Origin: Gordonia neofelifaecis NRRL B-59395
GTDB taxonomy: Bacteria; Actinomycetota; Actinomycetes; Mycobacteriales; Mycobacteriaceae
Assembly: GCF_000192435.1 (NCBI RefSeq)
Contig: NZ_AEUD01000001.1
Location: 1 to 64,000 of the forward strand
Reading direction: 5' to 3'
Length of the DNA: 64,000 nt
Shown piece after piece: positions 24,951 to 32,874 of this stretch. Both the position numbers and the translations under genes were made by a program. Position 1 is the first letter of the stretch. Each line of letters opens with the position of its first letter. The notes below the pieces were generated by a model. That model was not told the DNA's origin. It was given only the letters and a program-made list of their open reading frames with translations, and made no database searches.

Positions 24951-25331
24951 TCACCACGGGGTCGCGGTGGCGCCGAGTTCCGGCACGGTGAGGCCGAACG
25001 CGGTGCCCAGGTATTCGGCGAGGAGCCGTCGATGGCACCACGCTCCGGGCTTCGCGAGGTTGCAGTGGCACAGCAGGCACACCGGCTGTCCGGCGCTGTG
25101 GAAGGCGTCGAGTTCGGCTCGGATGGTGTCGCGGCGAGCGTCGAGCATCGCCATGTACCGGGTCCGGTATTCGGGTTCGTCGAGGGTCCGCACCCACGAC
25201 CACCGCGGATACGTGGCGGGCCATTCGGTGACGTCGTGCGGGAACCATTTCGCGGCCCCGACCGACGTCCGCACCGGCACACCCATATGCGGCCTGTACT
25301 CGCGGAAACTGCACGTCGACACGGTGATCAT
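24951..25331 (-). CDS. DUF488-like protein of element 2
   Basis: A 126-residue protein whose C-terminal half has the DUF488-type pattern VCLLCHCNLAKPGAWCHRRL: a Cys-rich strand end followed by CHRR and a helix. Such proteins are common in actinophage genomes, and their activity is not known. Its start overlaps the serine recombinase stop (ATGA). Confidence 0.6.
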   Translation of the reverse strand: MITVSTCSFREYRPHMGVPVRTSVGAAKWFPHDVTEWPATYPRWSWVRTLDEPEYRTRYMAMLDARRDTIRAELDAFHSAGQPVCLLCHCNLAKPGAWCHRRLLAEYLGTAFGLTVPELGATATPW

Positions 25332-26056
25332 TCGATGCCTCCCACCGCGCGAAGCAGGGCAGCATCCTGCCCGTTCACGACCTGCCGGACCGTGGACGGA
25401 TACCAGCGGGCACCACCTGCAGCGGTCGGCACCCTGTCGGTGTTCAAGTCGTCGGCGATCTGGGTGTACGTGGCGCCGCAGTCTCGTGCGTCGAGGATGC
25501 GTTGAACGACGTCGAGCGGAAGAACGGAGGGACGCCCGAGCCGCACACCAGCCGCCTTCTTTTCCGCCAACGCCTCCTTGGTGCGTTGACCGATGAGACG
25601 CCGCTCGAACTGCGAGAACACGGTCATCAGTCCGGCCTGTGCTTCACCTGCAGGGGTGGTTGTGTCGACTTGCACGTCGCACGTGAACAGCTTCCAGCCG
25701 TCTTCTCGGGCGCGTTCGATCAGCGTCGCCGTGTCGAGCATGGAGCGGCTGATGCGGTCGAGTTTCGACGCGACCAGCGTCGACGCTGCGCCTTGTTCGA
25801 TCGCGCGGAGGGCGGCAGACAGGCCGGGCCTCCGATCGATGCGTTTCCCGCCGCTGATGCCTTCGTCGGCGAACCAGTCGACGACCAGCCAGCCGCGTCG
25901 CTCGGCTTCCGCGGTGATCGTGGTGCGTTGGGCTGCGAGTCCGGCACCGCTGGCGGCTTGTTCCGCAGTGGACACGCGGAGGTATGCGATGGCGTGATTG
26001 TCGGGCGCGGTCCGGTTCTTGCGGCGTTTCCGGCGGGCCGTTGCGGGCGCGTTCAT
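25328..26056 (-). CDS. Serine recombinase (resolvase/invertase type)
   Basis: The 242-residue recombinase has a resolvase domain with catalytic Ser29 in AYLRVSTAEQ, the conserved Arg-rich VASKLDRISRS and FSQFERRLIGQRT motifs and a C-terminal helix-turn-helix. The length fits small resolvase/invertase enzymes, not large serine integrases. A second recombinase next to a tyrosine integrase may resolve multimers of the replicating element, invert DNA, or be a remnant of another element. ATG 26056 was chosen; the preceding 70 open codons run into the AT-rich patch. Confidence 0.9.
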   Translation of the reverse strand: MNAPATARRKRRKNRTAPDNHAIAYLRVSTAEQAASGAGLAAQRTTITAEAERRGWLVVDWFADEGISGGKRIDRRPGLSAALRAIEQGAASTLVASKLDRISRSMLDTATLIERAREDGWKLFTCDVQVDTTTPAGEAQAGLMTVFSQFERRLIGQRTKEALAEKKAAGVRLGRPSVLPLDVVQRILDARDCGATYTQIADDLNTDRVPTAAGGARWYPSTVRQVVNGQDAALLRAVGGIE

Positions 26057-26128
26057 CGGAGGTCTGCCGTCTCGTGGGGGTGGGCCGGAGACAGCGGCTG
26101 AATCCGCTTGTTTCCGCTGGTCAAGTGG

Positions 26129-26171
26129 GGTTATGTCATACTTATATTTTAATAGAGGATTATCTGTAAAG
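26129..26171. promoter_or_regulatory. AT-rich patch, probable promoter region of the serine recombinase gene
   Basis: About 43 bases with TATATTTTAATA-like sequence in otherwise high-GC DNA. Read on the minus strand it offers TAAAAT and TATAAG -10-like boxes ahead of the recombinase gene. It could also be an unwinding element. Confidence 0.45.
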
Positions 26172-26174
26172 CCA

Positions 26175-26200
26175 TGTGGCGCAACGGTTTTCGCGCCACA
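26175..26200 (-). terminator. Hairpin between the HTH gene and the serine recombinase gene
   Basis: Perfect 8-base arms (TGTGGCGC and GCGCCACA) around a 10-base loop, directly after the stop of the minus-strand HTH gene. It is a terminator or an operator palindrome. Confidence 0.5.
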
Positions 26201-26208
26201 CAAGCTGT

Positions 26209-26808
26209 CTACTGGGCGTGTCTCCGGGTGCACTCCGCGCAGTACCGAATCTGATGCAGAGTGCACCGTTCCGGCACCGTCTGCTCGGGCGTCGAGTCGA
26301 CGAGCTCACCGTCCACGGTCGCCGGTGTCCGCGTCGTCTCCTGCAGCTGCAGAAACTCGTCCCTCAACTGATCGACATCGGTCGAGCCGGGCGCGGACAT
26401 CTGCACTTCGACGCGCCGGTCGATCGTCCCTGCCACACGCGCATGGAAGGTGGCAGCTGACAGCCACGCACCAAACACCCGAACCCAGTCGGCGTGCGGG
26501 ACTCCTTCACGTTCAGCCAACGCGAGACGCGCCTGAGCCCGCGCCACCATCTGATCGGCCCGCGCCAAGTCAATGTCTCGAAGCTCGTCGGACAACTCGG
26601 TTCCCACCTGCTGCTGATAGCGGCGCACCAGATGGCGTGCTCCCGACGGATCGCTATAGCCGAGCTCGTCTCCGATCCGTTCCCACGAGAATCCCGCGAC
26701 CCTCAGCTGGATCGCCTTCTTCGCCTTCTCGATGCTGGAATCCGAGAATCGGCGGGCCTTTCCGTGCGGCCGTCCGGGGATATCCCATGAGAGGACATTT
26801 CTCGGCAT
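26209..26808 (-). CDS. HTH protein, possibly terminase-small-subunit-like
   Basis: The 199-residue protein has an N-terminal helix-turn-helix (about 20-55, LRVAGFSWERIGDELGYSDPSGARHLV) and a long helical middle, then a C-terminal CTLHQIRYCAEC Cys pair. HTH plus helical oligomerisation region is the layout of small terminase subunits, which satellites use to redirect packaging, but also of other phage regulators. ATG 26808 has AAGGAGG upstream. Confidence 0.55.
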   Translation of the reverse strand: MPRNVLSWDIPGRPHGKARRFSDSSIEKAKKAIQLRVAGFSWERIGDELGYSDPSGARHLVRRYQQQVGTELSDELRDIDLARADQMVARAQARLALAEREGVPHADWVRVFGAWLSAATFHARVAGTIDRRVEVQMSAPGSTDVDQLRDEFLQLQETTRTPATVDGELVDSTPEQTVPERCTLHQIRYCAECTRRHAQ

Positions 26809-26855
26809 GACGAGCCTCCTTCGGTGGGTCGTGTGTTCGGCAGGTTTCGTTGCGG

Positions 26856-27098
26856 TCACGGGGCAGCTGGCGGGTCGGAATCGGTGTGTGCGCATTCGGG
26901 GGTGAAGCCGCATCCGCCGGGCGTGGTGTAGGTGCGGTGGCAGCGGGGGCAGCGGTTGGGGTCGTCGTCGCGGTACGCGCATTGGGTCGGGCCGGGCCCG
27001 CCGTCGGGTGCGGTGCGCTGATGGAATCGGCATCGGGTTTCGGGGGTGCGGGGTGGGAGTCCGGGGGTGTCCCACGGTTTCGCGTTGGGGTCGCTCAT
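26856..27098 (-). CDS. Small zinc-finger-like protein
   Basis: An 80-residue protein with His/Cys positions suited to zinc: CRFH, QCAYRDD, CPRCHR, and GCGFTPECAH. It overlaps the upstream HTH gene (ATGA). Phage-type small protein of unknown function. Confidence 0.5.
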   Translation of the reverse strand: MSDPNAKPWDTPGLPPRTPETRCRFHQRTAPDGGPGPTQCAYRDDDPNRCPRCHRTYTTPGGCGFTPECAHTDSDPPAAP

Positions 27099-27424
27099 GG
27101 CGTCGCCTTCGGGTCGGGGGTGGGTCCTGGGTGGGTGTCGGTGTGATCGTCCGGTGGCGGGGCTGTGGGAGGCGGGAATCGGTGGCCGGGTTCGATGAGC
27201 GTGAGTGTTTCGCGGCGGAGGGCGTGGATGACTTCGTGGTCGGGCCATCCGGCGTAGCCGGCAGTGTCGAGGGCCCGTTGGACTGCGGTGGTGACGTCGT
27301 CGACCGGCACGTCGTAGTGGTCGGCGATTTCTTGGGCGGGGACGCCGGACACGCGGGCCTGCAGCCACGGGTGCAGCTGGTCGAGCGGCGGCGGCAATGA
27401 CGGCCAGTCCGGGGTGGAGTTCAT
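27095..27424 (-). CDS. Small HTH protein of element 2
   Basis: A 109-residue protein with an HTH-like segment (GVPAQEIADHYDVPVDDVTTAV, about residues 27-48) and a Pro/Thr-rich tail. It stands first after the GTAGGAC repeat region, so it may bind there; this is inferred from position. Confidence 0.55.
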   Translation of the reverse strand: MNSTPDWPSLPPPLDQLHPWLQARVSGVPAQEIADHYDVPVDDVTTAVQRALDTAGYAGWPDHEVIHALRRETLTLIEPGHRFPPPTAPPPDDHTDTHPGPTPDPKATP

Positions 27425-27493
27425 CGGTTCTCGCTTTCGTCTACTGGGTTCGCGAAGGGGGCAGGTCTGAGGGAATGCGACTGCGCGTGAGAT

Positions 27494-27632
27494 GTAGGAC
27501 GTAGGACGCGATGTCCTACTCGGTGTGTGAGTCCGATTCTGTGTTTCCCCAGGTAGGAGAGAGAGAATGTACTCACGTAAGGGCTGATTCTGGCTGATTC
27601 ACACATGCGTCCTACTGCGTCCTACGTCCTAC
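27494..27632. repeat. GTAGGAC/GTCCTAC repeats, candidate origin or operator of element 2
   Basis: Six exact 7-mers: GTAGGAC at 27494 and 27501, and the complement GTCCTAC at 27513, 27609, 27619 and 27626. A seventh related unit, GGTAGGAGA, starts near 27552. Units occur in tandem and as inverted groups about 100 bases apart. The spacer is relatively AT-rich with TGATTC repeats. No gene is convincing between 27425 and 27628. The place next to the replication genes favours an origin. Confidence 0.55.
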
Positions 27633-28918
27633 TGTTCCGATGCCCGGAAGTACCGACCGTCTTCTTTGACCCACCGGGCTGTGTTCACCAGCCACTCCCG
27701 GGCGTCGCGGTGGAGGTTCCTGGCCTTGTCTCGTCCGGCGACAGCCCGGTTGATGTCGGTGACGGTCATCCCGGTGGGCGGCATCCGGGCGTCGAGGCGT
27801 TCGGCGACTCGCTTCACCGCTGACGTCTCGGCTGCGGCTGCGCGTTCCTCGTCGAGATGCCCGAGATGCTGTACTCGCTGCCGCTCTTCGCGGCTTCTGT
27901 CCTTGATGGCTCGTGTGAATGTCGGGTCGTGCAACTCGCTCATCACCCGCCCGGCGAGGTGCCAGGACGCGTCATCAACGATCGGCATGTCGCAGTCGGG
28001 CCGGAGCAACGACAGGCCGCTGGCGACCTTTTCCTGCAGCAGCAGCCGATGCCCCGACGCGGGTTCTCCGTGACCTCGGACGACGTTGAGGCGGGCAGCG
28101 ACGATGCTGTCACGCGCGGCCTCGCACACTTCGACGTGCTGAACCTGACCGAGCTCTTGGGGGTCGTCGAAACGGAAGATGTCGGCGAGCCGGAGCGGCA
28201 CGATGTCGCCGCCGCCCAACGTGCGGGCGGGCATGGTGGGGTCTTCGGTCGCCATCCACAGGAATCGTTGCGGCAGGCCGTCTTTTGCTCCCGCGAGCAA
28301 GGCGTCCGCGTTGGCAGGTTGCACGCCGAGGAATGCGCACAGCCGGTACGAGTGGGGCGGGACGGGAGTGTTGCGGTCCCGGGTTTGAGTGGTGGTGCCG
28401 ATGCCTTTGCCGGGCCACGCCGACAGTAGGGACGCTAGGAGGGTCGAGCCGTTGCGTTCGGCGCTGGCTCGGAGCGCGAGAACTTCATCCCATGCGAGGT
28501 ACGCCGTCCTCCGCACGAAACGGACACCGTGCGGGGCGTTCGAGTCAGGGGTCACGAAGGTGCCCGCCAGCTTCTCCCCGGACGCCGGTAGCGGCGTCCA
28601 TTCGACCCCGGAAGGGCCCAGCAGTTTCGCCGCGACACTGTCCGAGGCTGATCTCCCCGAAGCAGGAGGCCCGTACGCGAGGGTGTAGAAGTTCAGCGAC
28701 TGTTCGTCACCGATGACCGGCGGCAGCTGAATGTTCGGCGGCACTTCGGCGAGACGTCGTGCGAGGACTGCGCCGAGCACGGCGGCGGGAGCCATCAACC
28801 GTGACTGCGCCGCGTCCCGGATGTGTTGGAGTTCAGGCGTCGAGGCCCAGACATCGGGCTGCTCGGCGTCGCGGTCGTCTGGGGCGGCGTTCAACAGCGC
28901 TGCGGGAACATCGTTCAT
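27629..28918 (-). CDS. DUF3987-like replication ATPase/helicase
   Basis: The 429-residue protein resembles DUF3987 proteins, primase-helicase-like ATPases of phages and plasmids. A degenerate phosphate-binding loop is visible in YGPPASGRSAS (about residues 78-88), followed by a Walker B-like stretch TAYLAWDEV. The P-loop Lys is replaced by Arg-Ser. The C-terminal part is helical. It overlaps the DnaB-N-like gene (ATGA), so the two proteins probably work as one replication unit. Confidence 0.6.
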   Translation of the reverse strand: MNDVPAALLNAAPDDRDAEQPDVWASTPELQHIRDAAQSRLMAPAAVLGAVLARRLAEVPPNIQLPPVIGDEQSLNFYTLAYGPPASGRSASDSVAAKLLGPSGVEWTPLPASGEKLAGTFVTPDSNAPHGVRFVRRTAYLAWDEVLALRASAERNGSTLLASLLSAWPGKGIGTTTQTRDRNTPVPPHSYRLCAFLGVQPANADALLAGAKDGLPQRFLWMATEDPTMPARTLGGGDIVPLRLADIFRFDDPQELGQVQHVEVCEAARDSIVAARLNVVRGHGEPASGHRLLLQEKVASGLSLLRPDCDMPIVDDASWHLAGRVMSELHDPTFTRAIKDRSREERQRVQHLGHLDEERAAAAETSAVKRVAERLDARMPPTGMTVTDINRAVAGRDKARNLHRDAREWLVNTARWVKEDGRYFRASEQ

Positions 28919-29415
28919 GCTGCGTGTTCCTGTCCTGCGTGGTGGCGGAGTTGCTGGACGATGTCGTGCAATCGGCGGAGCGCGCGGCCGTCGCGGACGA
29001 AGCCCGTCCAGGCGTCGGTTTCGGCGCCGTTGCGGGCGTGCTCGGCGATCGACTCACCAGCGGCGATCATCCTGTTCCGCAACAGGTCGGCGGCGAGGTT
29101 CGCGGCGTACAGCCACAGTGCGGCGGGTTCCGCGCGTGCGGTGACCGCGTCGGCTAGCCGGGTGCGGGCGAGGTCGCCGTGATGTCCGGCGTACACACCA
29201 CGCCGGAGCGCTTCGCCTTGCACGAGTTCCGGCGCGGGGTCGAGGCCGTCGCCGGCCAGCTCGCGGGCGACGTCGAGGATCACCGCGGTCGGTGCGTCGA
29301 CACCGTGAACGTCGTCCGGGGTGAGAAGGTCGAGGACCGCCACGGTGTCGCTGGCTGACGCCCGGATGATCGCGGCCAGCAGCAGCACCGCGGACGGCAC
29401 GAACGCGCCGGTCAT
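28915..29415 (-). CDS. DnaB N-terminal-domain-like protein
   Basis: A 166-residue helical protein whose N-terminal part resembles the DnaB helicase N-domain (DVARELAGDGLDPAPELV, LRRGVYAGHHG, LARTRLADAV). No ATPase motor is present here; the motor may be the overlapping downstream protein. Split helicase parts occur in actinophages. Start ATG 29415 overlaps the stop of the upstream gene by one base. Confidence 0.6.
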   Translation of the reverse strand: MTGAFVPSAVLLLAAIIRASASDTVAVLDLLTPDDVHGVDAPTAVILDVARELAGDGLDPAPELVQGEALRRGVYAGHHGDLARTRLADAVTARAEPAALWLYAANLAADLLRNRMIAAGESIAEHARNGAETDAWTGFVRDGRALRRLHDIVQQLRHHAGQEHAA

Positions 29416-29696
29416 CAGCACGCCCGCCCGATACGGTGCTCTTCGTCAGCCTTCCGGTTCGTCGGCTGATTGGGGAGCGCCTCGGTTTCGGGTTGCGTCT
29501 CAGGTTCGGGGCGCTCCCCGCTCTCCAATGCTGTGAGCCAGTCGTCGATCGTTTCGGGTCGCCACCACAGGCGTTGCCCGACCCGGATCGCTGGTGGCAG
29601 CTTGCCCGCGGTGCGCAGTCGGTAGATCGCCTGGACGTCGACACTGAGCAGCCGTGCGAAGTCGTGCGGAGTGTAGAGGGGACGCGGCTCGGTCAT
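29415..29696 (-). CDS. Excisionase/MerR-like HTH protein
   Basis: A 93-residue protein with an HTH_17 domain (TPHDFARLLSVDVQAIYRL, then VGQRLWWRPETIDDWL) and an acidic tail. It is one of two HTH_17 proteins encoded in tandem; one may be the directionality factor and the other a regulator. Overlaps with both neighbours show one operon. Confidence 0.65.
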   Translation of the reverse strand: MTEPRPLYTPHDFARLLSVDVQAIYRLRTAGKLPPAIRVGQRLWWRPETIDDWLTALESGERPEPETQPETEALPNQPTNRKADEEHRIGRAC

Positions 29697-29914
29697 GCCG
29701 CACCGTCGCCATCGTGGGGTGGTTCGCCGATCATTTCGAGGACCGTGCGCATGGGGATTCGGATTGTCCGACCCACACGGAGGACGGGCAGGTCGCCACG
29801 TCTGATTTTCCGGTAGACCTCTTGCGGTCTGATGCCGAACAGGTCGGCGTACTCGGCCACACTGAATGGTCTTGCGCGGTTGCGCAGCTCGTGGATCGTC
29901 GGTGATTGATCCAT
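29693..29914 (-). CDS. Excisionase-like HTH protein
   Basis: A 73-residue HTH_17 domain protein (FSVAEYADLFGIRPQEVYRK, LPVLRVGRTIRIPM). It is the first gene of the replication operon. Its ATG directly follows the 3' arm of a 10-base-pair hairpin whose loop holds the GAGGAGA ribosome site, so its translation may depend on RNA folding. Confidence 0.68.
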   Translation of the reverse strand: MDQSPTIHELRNRARPFSVAEYADLFGIRPQEVYRKIRRGDLPVLRVGRTIRIPMRTVLEMIGEPPHDGDGAA

Positions 29915-29949
29915 GTGCTCTCGGTCTCCTCGGGTCGTCCCGAGAGCAC
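29915..29949 (-). promoter_or_regulatory. RNA hairpin with the ribosome binding site in its loop
   Basis: Perfect 10-base arms (29915-29924 and 29940-29949). In the minus-strand mRNA the 15-base loop contains GAGGAGA and the start codon follows the stem at once. A protein or small RNA could control initiation here. Confidence 0.5.
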
Positions 29950-30029
29950 AAAAAAGACCCCCGGGTATGGGTGCAGACAGGGACTCAGTTCCCTATTTCC
30001 CGGTCGGACTCAATTCCGTGTGGGTCTTT
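29950..30029 (-). terminator. Leader terminator or attenuator upstream of the element 2 replication operon
   Basis: On the minus strand AAAGACCC and GGGTCTTT (30022-30029 with 29953-29960) close a 78-base structure with an inner GGGA/TCCC hairpin and end in a T6 run. It lies between the hairpin at 30179 and the first replication gene, so it would sit in the 5' leader of that operon. Confidence 0.45.
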
Positions 30030-30178
30030 CGATATTCGGTTCTGAACCACGACGATACATGAGGACGATTGGAAGGCCACCCGAGTCCGTTTCGAAGGGC
30101 GATGTCACTTGCACCGAACTCCGGTGTCACGCGGCGGCGATACACTCGGCGGCATCGACGTGCTCCGTTGATCGACGG

Positions 30179-30211
30179 GTCAGCCCCGGGGATACACACC
30201 CCGGGGCTGAC
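30179..30211 (-). terminator. Terminator of the peptidase/structural operon
   Basis: Perfect 13-base arms (30179-30191 and 30199-30211), 7-base loop, 28 bases past the stop of the M41-like gene. Confidence 0.7.
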
Positions 30212-30239
30212 TGGTTTCCGAGGACGCACCATGCGTGCG

Positions 30240-30779
30240 TCACGCAAACGTCGGTGGCCTCGACCTGCTGCGACACCGCAAATGCCAGCCTCGGTCAGGG
30301 CCCGCGAGAGTGGAGAAGATCGGGCCGTCGAACGTCGAGAGGCCGAGCACGTCAGCGACATCGCGGTGAGTGAGAGTTCCGTGCTCGCACAACAGCTTCG
30401 CGACCGGCAGAATCGCCGGACGCCATAGTTCTTCAAGCGCTTCGTTGACGTCACGGGACGGAAGCAACTCGCCCGAAGACTGCGCCGCCTGCAGGTCGTC
30501 GAGGTCTTCGGTCCCGGCGAGCGCTGCCATGATCTGACTGCGCCCCGGTGCTCGTCCTGCCCGCCACCGAGCCTCAGCCCATGGCCCCGCGTAGATGATC
30601 TCGCGGTCTGGAACCCGCACGTCGTCGCGGATCACGTACTTCGTCCACCCCGGGCGGTCAGCGAACAACTCGTCCCCCACGTGGATTCCGTTGACGCGTG
30701 CCCCGAGCAGGACGGCTGCGACGCTGTGGCCGGCCTCGTGCACCGCGATCTCGGCGCGCCGCGCGCCGCGGCTCGTCAT
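30240..30779 (-). CDS. M41/FtsH-type metallopeptidase-like protein
   Basis: The 179-residue protein has the zinc-binding HEAGH motif in AVHEAGHSVAAVLLG, the arrangement of the FtsH peptidase domain, without the AAA motor or membrane segments. A possible third ligand lies in the helical part (TEDLDDLQAA). Stand-alone M41-like peptidases occur in actinophage genomes. Here it follows two possible virion genes and may act in head maturation or host protein turnover. ATG 30779 overlaps the upstream stop. Confidence 0.7.
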   Translation of the reverse strand: MTSRGARRAEIAVHEAGHSVAAVLLGARVNGIHVGDELFADRPGWTKYVIRDDVRVPDREIIYAGPWAEARWRAGRAPGRSQIMAALAGTEDLDDLQAAQSSGELLPSRDVNEALEELWRPAILPVAKLLCEHGTLTHRDVADVLGLSTFDGPIFSTLAGPDRGWHLRCRSRSRPPTFA

Positions 30780-31615
30780 CGGGTCAACTCCCGACCGCGG
30801 GCCAAGAGACGCTCCACCTGGTCGTCGGTGCTGCCGCCGGTGATGGTGACGGCGACCGAGAAGCACTCGTACGCGACCAGCACAGACCGTTCCACCATCG
30901 CGGCCATCGTGTTCGCCAACGCGTCCGGTGTCGCGTGCTCCTCCATCGGCGACGTCCACATCGTCGTCGGGCCGGTCGCAACGAGCGTGTCACCCAGCCC
31001 GTCCACGTAGCCGCCGCCGAACGCCCACACCGCACCCAGCGGGGACCGCCAGATCGGGGACCCCGACGCGACCGACTCGGAGACAGCGGGCGCCGCCCAC
31101 TGCGCTCCCGCGTGAATGACGCCCGCAATGCCTTCGGCCGCGAAAGCGGCCTCCAACACGGAGACCGCCTCCACGAGGTCGCCGACCGTGCCGAGATCGG
31201 TGGCGTCGGCGAGGAGACGACCCGCGAACTCTTGCTCCACCAACTGCTGTTCGTGCAGCCGCTGATTCTGGCGGGCACGCGTCAACACCATGTCTTCGGT
31301 CTGCGTGATCAGGCTGCATTCGTCGTAGCCCCACACGACGAGCGGCAGAAACGGGGCGAGCGGATCAGCACGATCCCCGTCCTTCCGGGCGTCCGGGTCT
31401 GCGTTGTTGAGACACGGGTCCACTTCCCACGTGCCCCAACCGGATGCGCAGTTGATCGGCAACACTTCGATTCCGCCGTACCAGTGCTCCGGCATCGGCA
31501 GCGGACCAGCCGACGCCGCATACAAACCGCCGCCGATCGGGTTGAGCAACGGCGACTCGTAGACGACCGGCGGCGTTACGGACACCGCGTCGCTGGTCAC
31601 GTCGATTTCGGTCAT
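30776..31615 (-). CDS. Putative virion structural protein
   Basis: A 279-residue protein without a certain family. It has a Pro/Gly-rich N-terminus (NPIGGGLYAASAGPLPMP), a charged helix near residue 115, and a C-terminal half with the pattern GVIHAGAQWAAP ... SPLGAVWAFGGGYVDG ... TGPTTMWTSP ... ERSVLVAYE, which resembles structural proteins I associate with actinobacterial phages and phage-like elements. This is recollection, not a search result. It is coupled to both neighbours. Confidence 0.4.
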   Translation of the reverse strand: MTEIDVTSDAVSVTPPVVYESPLLNPIGGGLYAASAGPLPMPEHWYGGIEVLPINCASGWGTWEVDPCLNNADPDARKDGDRADPLAPFLPLVVWGYDECSLITQTEDMVLTRARQNQRLHEQQLVEQEFAGRLLADATDLGTVGDLVEAVSVLEAAFAAEGIAGVIHAGAQWAAPAVSESVASGSPIWRSPLGAVWAFGGGYVDGLGDTLVATGPTTMWTSPMEEHATPDALANTMAAMVERSVLVAYECFSVAVTITGGSTDDQVERLLARGRELTR

Positions 31616-32361
31616 GGCTTTCCTCCCACACTGGAATTACGGTTGGCGGTGGTGATGGACGGCTGTTCCGCCCACGACGCGACACCCAAGTCGCGAAGCA
31701 CCGAGTTCGCCGTGGCCCGGCGCGGCAACCGGCGGGAGGCGATGCGAGCCTCCGACGCTTCGAGACGATCGAGACGCGCAGTGACAGCCGTCGCCGCCGC
31801 ATCCAGACCCCGAAACGCGTCCTCGACTGCCCGGGAACGGCGTCCCTCGTCGACGCGACCCGTCACCGGTGAACCGCTCTCCACCCGCGGGGCAGGCAGG
31901 CCGAGAAGATCGGACAGCGGGCCCTCCAGGGCGTCACTCGTCGGGGACAGCAGCATCATCCACTCGCACGACGGCAGCATCCCCGCTGTCACGGCAGGAG
32001 CGCCGATGCGGGGACGGGTCCGCAACAGAGCCCCGAGCGCCGTCGACCGTTGTTCGATGCTCCTAAGGTGCGCGACCCGCTGCGCCGCCTCCCGCTTCGC
32101 GACGATCTCGGCGATCTGATCGAGGGTGGCCGCGGTCTCGGCGACCAGCACGTCGATGTCGCCGAGCATCACTGCCGGGTTGCGGAGCCGCGCCACCCGC
32201 TCAGCCACCGGGGACAGGATCGCCATCACCTCGTCGGTCAGCGAGAACGAACCGTCATACGTCACCGGCAACTTCTGCCGACGCTTCGACCGCTGTTCGT
32301 CTTGCGTCACCACCGCGGGCGCAGGCTGTGGTGCGCGCCGACGGCGCAGACCGAGGCTCAC
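31612..32361 (-). CDS. Helical protein of element 2, possibly scaffold-like
   Basis: A 249-residue protein with a basic start and long helical, partly coiled-coil stretches (about 55-110 and 190-225), with no recognised domain. GTG 32361 overlaps the upstream stop. Its place before a possible virion gene and a peptidase would suit a scaffold or head-completion role; this is inference. Confidence 0.45.
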   Translation of the reverse strand: MSLGLRRRRAPQPAPAVVTQDEQRSKRRQKLPVTYDGSFSLTDEVMAILSPVAERVARLRNPAVMLGDIDVLVAETAATLDQIAEIVAKREAAQRVAHLRSIEQRSTALGALLRTRPRIGAPAVTAGMLPSCEWMMLLSPTSDALEGPLSDLLGLPAPRVESGSPVTGRVDEGRRSRAVEDAFRGLDAAATAVTARLDRLEASEARIASRRLPRRATANSVLRDLGVASWAEQPSITTANRNSSVGGKP

Positions 32362-32630
32362 GACGCCACCTGCCCGCGGTCGGGGACGCGCCGGCACGTG
32401 ATCGCATCGTGCAACACCGCCTGCACTGTGTCGGTGACGTCGGCACCGAGAAGGTCACGCTGGTCGGACAGGATGCCCATCAGCCGCCAGTATGCGAGGG
32501 CACGGCGGCACTGCCGGATGCGGCGGTCGTTGGCCGAGGCACCGCGGGATCGGAGCCAACCGAGCCGTCCGCACCATCGTTCGATCGGCCAGTCCTGTGG
32601 GTCTGCGGGTGGGCTTTGTGTTGTCGTCAT
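32358..32630 (-). CDS. Small hypothetical protein, first gene of the right-end operon
   Basis: A 90-residue helical protein with Trp/Arg-rich segments (WPIERWCGRLGWLRSRG). It is the outermost gene before the right att and starts the chain of overlapping genes. No family recognised. Confidence 0.5.
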   Translation of the reverse strand: MTTTQSPPADPQDWPIERWCGRLGWLRSRGASANDRRIRQCRRALAYWRLMGILSDQRDLLGADVTDTVQAVLHDAITCRRVPDRGQVAS

Positions 32631-32738
32631 GGCCGCGACCGTAGAAGCCTGGGGTGCCAGACCCCCTGGGGGCCGACGGGGGCAGAGAAGTGGGGCGCGA
32701 CCCCCACCCTCAACGAGCTACGAACGTCCGTTCGACGT

Positions 32739-32870
32739 GTCCATTTGGCGTCCATGTAATAGTCGGGACTGTTCGACACCGTTCGAGACAGCTCGATAGA
32801 GAGAAACGGTCGTGAAGTGGACTGTTCGGGACTGGACGAGACAGTCCGACACAGACCGAAGGTGGGAATG
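32739..32870. promoter_or_regulatory. Probable arm-type sites, right end of element 2
   Basis: GTCCATTTGGCGTCCATGT (32739-32757) matches the left-end site at 20590 with one difference. Further right GGACTGTTCG occurs twice (near 32766 and 32818), with GTTCGAGACAG- and GACGAGACAGTCC-type relatives between and after. Short repeats of two families at an att end are typical of integrase and excisionase sites. Confidence 0.5.
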
Positions 32871-32874
32871 CCAG

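Noticed and set aside
27421-27606. A 61-codon minus-strand frame in the GTAGGAC repeat region
   Set aside because: No ribosome site, composition atypical, and it lies on the repeats; a regulatory or origin role fits better.
30069-30428. A 119-codon plus-strand frame
   Set aside because: It crosses a strong terminator hairpin and the antisense of the M41-like gene; Arg-rich shadow translation.
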